Shown here: piece by piece, positions 43,320 to 48,455 of the stretch | How positions within the stretch are numbered: position 1 is the first letter of the stretch | Layout of the letters: each line of letters starts with the position of its first letter | NCBI GenBank assembly: GCA_013360285.1 | Contig: JABWCM010000012.1 | Location: 1-48,455 of the forward strand | Direction: 5' to 3' | Length of the DNA stretch: 48,455 nucleotides | From: Myxococcales bacterium | GTDB taxonomy: Bacteria; Myxococcota_A; UBA9042; JABWCM01 | Notes under the pieces: generated by a model | Told to the model about the DNA's origin: nothing | Seen by the model: only the letters and a program-made list of their open reading frames with translations | The model's database searches: none | Program-made: the position numbers and the translations under genes

Positions 43320-45142
43320 CGTGTGCCGCCGCTCCGACAATCCCGCCTACGATTCAAAATGGCCGCAAGGCACAACAACAATGCTCCGGAGCCCACACCA
43401 TAACTCTTCCCCACGTTACATCCGCCATCATCTGCCTTGTCGTTACCATCCGAAGCACCGCCGGAGTCGTTTCCTGCTGAATCAGGACTCGCCATGTCTC
43501 CCGTACCCTCGGCATCCGGATCGGGCGGCGTTTGACATCCCAGAAATTCGTCGATTTCTCCGTCGCAATCATCATCAATATCATTACATAATTCGGGAGC
43601 ATCCAACCCCCGCGCCGGATCGAGAGGCGCACAGTCCACCTGATCCGGGCTACCGTCCCCGTCGTCGTCCAAATCGCAAGCGTTTCCGGCGCCATCTTTG
43701 TCGGCGTCCTCTTGCTCCGGATTCCAGACCAATGCACAGTTGTCAACGACGTCTTTGATTCCATCGTCGTCCTGGTCGTCCGTCACTCCGCTCGTTTCGT
43801 CACACACGTCCCCTTCGCCATCTTCATCGGTATCTTTCTGATCGGCATTCTTATCTTCGGGACAGTTGTCTTCCAAATCGGGATGTTTATCACCGTCGGT
43901 ATCAATAGTTGGCTCCAGACCCTCGGGACCCCCATAAGCGCCAATATCGCTTCGAGTTTTGTCCAAGTCTTTGAGTTTGGGGGTTCCGGCATCGATCAAC
44001 ACGCTGTCCGGAAAAGGTTCGAAGGCACCCAGCACACAAAGGTCATCTCCATTTGGTCCACGAAGACCAACGGTGTCGGCCGTGTCAAACAGTAAAACCG
44101 TTTTGTCAAATTCAATCGGTGAAATAGCATCGTCCTTAAAAAGAACCTCTTTCGCATCGCCAACAAACGCAGAGTAGGTCGCAGTAAAAGTGGTGCTGTC
44201 CCCACTAAGAGCAACAGGGCCTGCCACGCCTGGCAAGACCAACGTATTCACCATATCTACGGACGTATCCACGCCGAACATCAGCGCCCCGTGCCCGGTA
44301 ACCTCACCGGACACGTAGGTTATGTTCTGCAAAATAACGCTGCCGCTTGGCGCCGAGCCGGTCACGCCGCTAAGATACAGCGCACCTCCATCAACGGACA
44401 CGTTGTTGACAAACACCCCGGAACGCACATCCAACGTTCCGGTGGCCATCCAAATTGCACCACCGTTTTCGGTAGCGGAATTGTTGCAAAAGAATCCCCG
44501 CGCCACTGTTATCTTACTGTTTGCATCCGCGTGTACAGCCGCTCCGGAAACCGCGGTGTTGTCCCTGAATGTATTTCCGTCGAGTGATACGACCGATCCA
44601 GCAACATTTATTGTGCCATTTTTTGTGGAATTTCCCAGAAAAAGGTTATTTTCAAGAAATACATTGGGGCTTGACCCAACTTTTAACGCCGCCCCATCGA
44701 CACTTGGTGTCCCGTTACCCGAAAACACACATCCCCGTACCGTAACAGTCGCACCGTTCACAAACATGGCGCCTTCGCTTGCACCTTCCAAAGTGAATCC
44801 ATCGATCAGAGTGCCGGCCGCAGGAGTCGGATTCACAAAAACCAACTTTGGCGCACCGGTAATCTTGGTCTTGGACGGCCCCTCGACGGCGATCAACTTG
44901 ATGGTCTTATTTGAAATGGTCACTTGCTCAACGTAAGTGCCCGGATATACGTCGATTGTATCTCCATTTGCCGCGCTGTTAACGGCGGACATGATGCCGC
45001 CAAAGTCACCACCACCGGCCTGCTTCACCGTCCAGGTTTTTCCAACTACCGCAGTTGTCCAGGTGCCGGTTATCATCAAGGAAATAAACAGTACTGATTG
45101 TTTTCTCAAACCCATATTCCGCACCAAATCACACCGATTCAT
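43313..45142 (-). CDS. Beta-helix, TSP3-repeat, MYXO-CTERM surface protein
   Basis: 609 residues. The signal peptide lies in the first 35 residues (LRKQSVLFISLMITGTWTTA, cleavage about VVG-K). Start ATG 45142 or 45115 (codon 10) are both possible. About 40-330 is a right-handed parallel beta-helix (DTIDVYPGTYVEQVTISNKT; ENNLFLGNSTKNGTINVAG). About 395-490 holds calcium-binding TSP3 repeats (DTDGDKHPDLEDNCPEDKN; DDDGIKDVVDNC), then one MopE motif (CNDIDDDCDGEIDE). The C-terminus is CNVGKSYGVGSGALLLCLAA, then ILNRRRDC: Cys, hydrophobic run, Arg cluster, which is the MYXO-CTERM arrangement for sorting to the myxobacterial surface. It heads the four-gene cluster and its 3' end overlaps the hydrolase gene by 7 bp. 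Confidence 0.85.
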   Translation of the reverse strand: MNRCDLVRNMGLRKQSVLFISLMITGTWTTAVVGKTWTVKQAGGGDFGGIMSAVNSAANGDTIDVYPGTYVEQVTISNKTIKLIAVEGPSKTKITGAPKLVFVNPTPAAGTLIDGFTLEGASEGAMFVNGATVTVRGCVFSGNGTPSVDGAALKVGSSPNVFLENNLFLGNSTKNGTINVAGSVVSLDGNTFRDNTAVSGAAVHADANSKITVARGFFCNNSATENGGAIWMATGTLDVRSGVFVNNVSVDGGALYLSGVTGSAPSGSVILQNITYVSGEVTGHGALMFGVDTSVDMVNTLVLPGVAGPVALSGDSTTFTATYSAFVGDAKEVLFKDDAISPIEFDKTVLLFDTADTVGLRGPNGDDLCVLGAFEPFPDSVLIDAGTPKLKDLDKTRSDIGAYGGPEGLEPTIDTDGDKHPDLEDNCPEDKNADQKDTDEDGEGDVCDETSGVTDDQDDDGIKDVVDNCALVWNPEQEDADKDGAGNACDLDDDGDGSPDQVDCAPLDPARGLDAPELCNDIDDDCDGEIDEFLGCQTPPDPDAEGTGDMASPDSAGNDSGGASDGNDKADDGGCNVGKSYGVGSGALLLCLAAILNRRRDCRSGGTRC

Positions 45143-45156
45143 TTTCTTTTCTGGAT

Positions 45157-45189
45157 GCTAACGATTGCGTTCGTTCTACGCAAGTTAGC
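45157..45189. promoter_or_regulatory. Stem-loop just upstream of the beta-helix gene
   Basis: On the minus strand GCTAACTTGCG, a 9-nt loop, then CGCAA-TC-GTTAGC folds into an 11-bp stem with a 2-nt bulge, ending 14 bp before the ATG at 45142. Its position between transcription start and start codon suggests a leader hairpin affecting translation, or an operator for the four-gene cluster. Confidence 0.45.
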
Positions 45190-45299
45190 AGTAACAGTCA
45201 TCTTGTTTCGAATTCCCAAGCTACCGCGCGGCTAAACTACATGAAGCCGCTGCTATATTACCACAGCGAAGAGACCACTATAAAACACCAACAGAAATT

Positions 45300-46748
45300 T
45301 TACCGTCCCCATCGCAGGTTTTTCCACACATGGGGATGAAGCAACGACAGCACTGCCACAATTTCCAGCCGCCCAATCCACATCGCCGCAGTCAAGACAA
45401 TTTTTGTTGCGTCACTGAATCCGGCGAAACTTCCCATTGGACCAGCGGGCCCAAAACCAGGACCAATATTTCCGAGACATGCCAAGGCCGCCGAAAAACC
45501 CGTAACGAGATCGGCCCCCAAAAGCACCACGACCACGCCCAAGATGAAATATCCCGCAAGATACAACGCCACCAATGCGATAACCGCGCGCATGATTTCG
45601 TAGGAGACCGGCCGCCCATTATAACGGATTGCTGAAACCCCCCGAGGATGCAACACGGTCAAAATCTCCCGATGGATGTGCTTCAAAACCAAAACGTATC
45701 GAACTACTTTGGGCCCCCCGGCGGCGGAACCGGCGCATCCCCCGACAACCATCACGACAATCATACACACACGAGCTACATCCGGCCAAAGGTTGTAGTC
45801 CGTGCTCGCGAATCCGGTCGAGGAAATCAGGCTGGCGGATTGAAAAAGGCCGGTTCGCAGTTCCTCTTCTCCCGGCAGACCACCCGCAAGCGCAACAGCG
45901 GCCGCAACCCCAAATACGACCATCGCTCCGGTGTAAAACATGAATTCCTGATCGCGAAAAAAACCGAGTGGTTCTCGCGTATATACACGCCATTGTAACG
46001 TAAAGCTGGCACCGGCGAGCAGCATAAAAATGACCAAAATCCACTCAGCGATTGGATTCTGGTAGCCGGCAATAGACGACCCGTTCGGCGAAAATCCTCC
46101 AGCAGCCATTGTCCCGAACGCATTACAAATCGAATCAAATATCGGCATCCCCGACCAGGTAAGTAACGCAATCAATACAGCCGTCATCGCGGAATAGAGC
46201 AACCACAATCGGCCGGCCGCGTCCCGTATCTGGGGGCTGATCGCTTCCGACGGCGCACCAGACGCTTCAGCAAAAAACAATTGGCGCCCCGCAATCCCCA
46301 GTCGCGGAAGCACAACCACAAACAGCGCGATAACTCCAAGTCCACCAAACCATTGACACATACCGCGCCAAAGAAAAAACGCGCGCCCGTGGACAGAAAA
46401 GTCGGTAATCACCGTGGCACCGGTCGTCGTAAATCCGCTCATTGATTCAAAATAGGCGTCTATCGGGGTCATTCCAGAAACCCAAAACGGAATCGCAGCA
46501 AAACCGGCGACAATCAGCCAGGTCCCGGCAACAACCCCGAAAGCTTCCGAACGCTGAAACACTGGTGTTAACTTATGCCGCCACAACGCCAACACGCTGG
46601 TCACAAACGCGGCGAGCGTAGCGGAACCAAAGCCAACCACCATGTTCCATTCTTGATCGTAAAGCGCGAGCAGAAAGGGCGGGAAGAAGGCAAGCGTAAA
46701 TAACCGTAGCATTTGCCCGACAACCGCAGCGACCAACCACACCCGCAT
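45300..46748 (-). CDS. trkH: Potassium uptake channel subunit TrkH
   Basis: 482 residues of integral membrane protein with the four pore-loop signatures of the TrkH/KtrB superfamily: SGFTTTGATVI, GTMAAGGFSPNG, ISSTGFASTDYN and CLGNIGPGFGPAG, each with the filter glycine. This is the normal length for TrkH. It conducts K+ across the inner membrane under control of the cytosolic RCK protein TrkA, encoded just upstream. The ATG at 46748 follows the trkA stop by 3 nt, so the two are translationally coupled. No kdp genes or second Trk copy lie in the window. Confidence 0.95.
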   Translation of the reverse strand: MRVWLVAAVVGQMLRLFTLAFFPPFLLALYDQEWNMVVGFGSATLAAFVTSVLALWRHKLTPVFQRSEAFGVVAGTWLIVAGFAAIPFWVSGMTPIDAYFESMSGFTTTGATVITDFSVHGRAFFLWRGMCQWFGGLGVIALFVVVLPRLGIAGRQLFFAEASGAPSEAISPQIRDAAGRLWLLYSAMTAVLIALLTWSGMPIFDSICNAFGTMAAGGFSPNGSSIAGYQNPIAEWILVIFMLLAGASFTLQWRVYTREPLGFFRDQEFMFYTGAMVVFGVAAAVALAGGLPGEEELRTGLFQSASLISSTGFASTDYNLWPDVARVCMIVVMVVGGCAGSAAGGPKVVRYVLVLKHIHREILTVLHPRGVSAIRYNGRPVSYEIMRAVIALVALYLAGYFILGVVVVLLGADLVTGFSAALACLGNIGPGFGPAGPMGSFAGFSDATKIVLTAAMWIGRLEIVAVLSLLHPHVWKNLRWGR

Positions 46749-46751
46749 AAC

Positions 46752-48122
46752 TTACCGCGCCTCAACACGCGGGATCAGCCGATCCTGCGACAAGAAAAAG
46801 TCCCGTGTTCGTTCTTCATCGTCGGTTCTGCAAAACACGATCACCCGATCCCCACCACGCAACACATGATGGCCTCGGGGAATAACCGCACGCCGGTCGC
46901 GAATAATCGCCCCAACAATTGCAAAGGTCGGCGGACGCAACTCCGCTAATGACAGAGGCCGGAAATTATCGGGCAGGGCCAACTCCAACACGTGCACCAC
47001 ACCGTGTTCGATTTCAGCCAACATCTCGCGTCCGGAATCCATCACTTCACGAATCACCGACCGCAGTGCTGCCCCACGAGCAGACAACACAACGTCAATT
47101 CCCACTTTTTCAAACAGTCGTTCATTGACCATTTTGTCGGCACGGGTAATGATCCGTGGTATTCCAAGATGTTTTCCAAGCAACGAAACCAAAAGGTTTT
47201 TTTCGTCGTTGCTCGTTACCGCAATCAACACCGAACTGTCCGCAATTCTCTCCTCGTCCAACAAATCCAAATCCGTTCCATCACCGTGAAGCACGAGCGA
47301 ATTGACCCGAAGCGCCAATTCATCACATCGAGCTCGATCGACCTCGATCACCTTCACTTTCCATCCCGACTTTTCCAAACCGCGGGTGACCGCCAAACCA
47401 ACCACCCCCCCGCCAACAACCGTCACGCGCCGTGTTTCGGACGCATGCTGTTTGGTCCGGAGGTATTCGAAAATGAGAGTCCGGATACCATGTGCCGTTC
47501 CGATTGCGGTCACTTTGTCGCCGGCACGAAACAGCGTATCGCCTTTGGGGATGAACAACTCACCACTCCGCAAACCCATCACGAGATTCACCCCTTTCGG
47601 GATGTCGATGTCCCGCAGCGGGCGCTGCGTAATAACCGCACCGGGGTCAATCTCGTACTTAAGCATCCTTATCTTACCATCATGGAAGGTGCGGACGTCC
47701 AGCGCACCGGGGATGCTGATAATTTGTACGATTTCGGCAGCCAATTGCTCTGCCGGACGAACCACAGCGTCAATACCGAGAGAATCAGCAAGCGCCGCGT
47801 CGTCGTCGGCGAGGTTCAAAAAACCGTGGCGGTTCAGAAAACAAATAGCTCGCTTCGCACCCAGTCTTTGTGCAGCAAGGCACGATACGATATTTTGCTC
47901 GTCCATCGGTGTGCAGGCGATAAACACATCCGCTTGGTTTACGTGCGCCCGCCGCAAAACATCAGGTGATGAGCAGGAACCGTTCACGACCTCCACATCC
48001 AAACGATCCAATCGAGCGCTGCTTAAGTTATCCGGCGCCAAAAAAACAACGTGGTTTTGGCTCATTACCGCCTCGGCAATCCGAAATCCGACCTCGTCCT
48101 CTCCGGCAACTAAGATGAACAC
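46752..48122 (-). CDS. trkA: Potassium channel regulatory subunit TrkA (two RCK domains)
   Basis: 456 residues from GTG 48122, chosen because AAGGAG lies 6 nt upstream; the frame opens earlier at a TTG (48146) that would bury this site inside the gene. The start MFILVAGEDEVGFRIAEAVM gives the first Rossmann nucleotide-binding loop, and VTVVGGGVVGLAVTRGLE (about 235) the second. Each is followed by a TrkA-C-like region (LRSGELFIPKGDTLFRAGD; IRDRRAVIPRGHHVLRGGD). The arrangement matches bacterial TrkA, a cytosolic NAD(H)/ATP-sensing regulator of TrkH. The first loop reads AGEDEVG rather than the usual GxGxxG, so nucleotide binding in the N-terminal half may be altered. Confidence 0.94.
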   Translation of the reverse strand: MFILVAGEDEVGFRIAEAVMSQNHVVFLAPDNLSSARLDRLDVEVVNGSCSSPDVLRRAHVNQADVFIACTPMDEQNIVSCLAAQRLGAKRAICFLNRHGFLNLADDDAALADSLGIDAVVRPAEQLAAEIVQIISIPGALDVRTFHDGKIRMLKYEIDPGAVITQRPLRDIDIPKGVNLVMGLRSGELFIPKGDTLFRAGDKVTAIGTAHGIRTLIFEYLRTKQHASETRRVTVVGGGVVGLAVTRGLEKSGWKVKVIEVDRARCDELALRVNSLVLHGDGTDLDLLDEERIADSSVLIAVTSNDEKNLLVSLLGKHLGIPRIITRADKMVNERLFEKVGIDVVLSARGAALRSVIREVMDSGREMLAEIEHGVVHVLELALPDNFRPLSLAELRPPTFAIVGAIIRDRRAVIPRGHHVLRGGDRVIVFCRTDDEERTRDFFLSQDRLIPRVEAR

Positions 48123-48128
48123 CCGAAT

Positions 48129-48134
48129 CTCCTT
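48129..48134 (-). promoter_or_regulatory. Ribosome binding site that fixes the trkA GTG start
   Basis: The minus strand reads AAGGAG, then 6 nt, then GTG at 48122. It supports the GTG over the upstream TTG at 48146. Confidence 0.55.
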
Positions 48135-48240
48135 TTGCGCCCCCAATCCAGCCCGTGGAACAATAGCTCACCACCGACCCAATAGAAAGACACGGTGGGG
48201 CATGGTGGCACCAATCCGTAACCGTATTGCGACACCCGCC

Positions 48241-48254
48241 CCCAAATTTCTCAC
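48241..48254 (-). repeat. Dispersed motif GTGAGAAATTTGGG, copy 3 (short)
   Basis: This matches the first 14 bases of the motif at 465-482 except one position. As at the left end, it lies close to a palindromic element (34 bp here, 44 bp there), which suggests the motif and palindrome belong to one composite unit. Confidence 0.4.
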
Positions 48255-48287
48255 GTACTTGGGCACGAGACGAACGGCCGGTTGAGA

Positions 48288-48354
48288 GGGTCGGCGGAAA
48301 TAGATAAGCGTCCCTGGATCGGCCGCTTTTGGCCGGCTTGTCAAGTCCCGACCC
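48288..48354. repeat. Compact palindromic repeat related to copy C
   Basis: Perfect 7-bp outer arms GGGTCGG / CCGACCC enclose an inner CGGCC-GCTTTT-GGCCG stem. The left 23 bp match the minus strand of 2909-2931 at 21 positions (GCGGAAATAGATAAG in common). It is a short member of the same family as copies A-C. Confidence 0.65.
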
Positions 48355-48435
48355 TGAGAGGGTGTTTGGGAAAAAAATAAGCTACGCGAGCCATTGGCCT
48401 ACTACGTCGGTCCTGCCTCCGTCGGCCCATCCTCA

Positions 48436-48453
48436 GCGTACCTTCGGGTACGC
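48436..48453. repeat. Perfect hairpin with TTCG tetraloop
   Basis: GCGTACC-TTCG-GGTACGC has a 7-bp perfect stem with a UUCG loop in RNA, one of the most stable hairpins known. No T-run is visible before the window ends, so a terminator role cannot be judged. It may be part of a repeat or the end of a gene beyond the edge. Confidence 0.45.
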
Positions 48454-48455
48454 CT

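Larger units (their letters stand above)
48123..48455. other. Intergenic region upstream of trkA, repeat-rich
   Basis: About 330 bp upstream of trkA to the window edge. It holds a shortened copy of the dispersed GTGAGAAAT motif (48241-48254), a compact palindrome (48288-48354) related to copy C, and a TTCG hairpin (48436-48453). The trkA promoter should lie in 48147-48240, but I could not place it. No coding frame here looks real. Confidence 0.5.

Noticed and set aside
48355..48455. Terminal inverted repeat of an insertion sequence near the right edge (GAGGGTGTTTGGGAAAAAAA)
   Set aside because: The sequence resembles some IS ends, but no transposase or second end is visible before the window stops.
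1..48455. tRNA, rRNA, tmRNA, SRP RNA or c-di-GMP riboswitch
   Set aside because: I scanned the intergenic stretches for their core motifs on both strands and saw none. A covariance-model search would be needed to exclude divergent RNAs.

Overview
The window looks like chromosomal DNA from a member of the Myxococcota or a close relative among the former deltaproteobacteria. The evidence is lineage-flavoured rather than a marker gene. One protein ends in a MYXO-CTERM-like tail (Cys, short hydrophobic run, Arg cluster). Several proteins carry MopE-type repeats (CNGxDDDCDGxxDE), repeated Cys-rich CGNGxxExGETCDG modules, or acidic low-complexity linkers behind a lipobox. Base composition is moderately GC-rich. 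No rRNA, tRNA, CRISPR array, transposase or prophage gene was seen.

Layout. 1-162 is the 5' end of a small secreted dockerin-like protein (minus strand). 163-3033 holds three related imperfect palindromes surrounding a MopE/discoidin-type gene that lacks its signal peptide (479-2623). 3034-17931 is one very large secreted multidomain protein of about 4965 residues, followed upstream on the same strand by a putative peptidoglycan-acting enzyme (18180-21056) and a TSP1-containing lipoprotein (21235-23418). 23616-25854 runs on the plus strand: a DUF2167 membrane protein and an unrecognised membrane protein with a zinc ribbon. 25799-28933 (minus) has a JmjC/cupin oxygenase, a Cys-containing polytopic membrane protein and an MFS transporter. 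28934-29328 contains a 41-bp tandem array of an 18-bp palindrome. 29329-31995 is a Cys-rich repeat lipoprotein and 32389-32916 a second dockerin-like secreted protein. 32946-34079 is ferrochelatase. 34133-40480 (plus) is a giant M64-type metallopeptidase lipoprotein with a MopE-repeat tail, then a MepA-like M74 endopeptidase. 40475-45142 (minus) is a tight cluster: a beta-helix/TSP3/MYXO-CTERM protein, an alpha/beta-hydrolase lipoprotein, an unknown secreted protein and a DUF1287 protein. 45300-48122 (minus) is the potassium system TrkA-TrkH. 48123-48455 again holds dispersed repeats.

How it fits together. Most coding capacity is given to exported proteins: four lipoproteins, several Sec-secreted multidomain proteins with adhesion or carbohydrate-binding folds (fibrinogen-like, LamG, discoidin, FN3, TSP1, RTX), Ca-binding repeats (MopE, TSP3, dockerin, RTX), and envelope or extracellular enzymes (M64, M74, DUF1287, a YkuD-like plus lysozyme-like enzyme). 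The natural reading is a surface and extracellular-matrix region; a role in predation, adhesion or matrix building is inference only. TrkAH, HemH and the MFS transporter are ordinary housekeeping genes.

The least explained features are the palindromic repeat family around the truncated 479-2623 gene, with a relative 45 kb away at the right edge; the helically phased 41-bp array; and the three-module peptidoglycan enzyme without a visible signal peptide.
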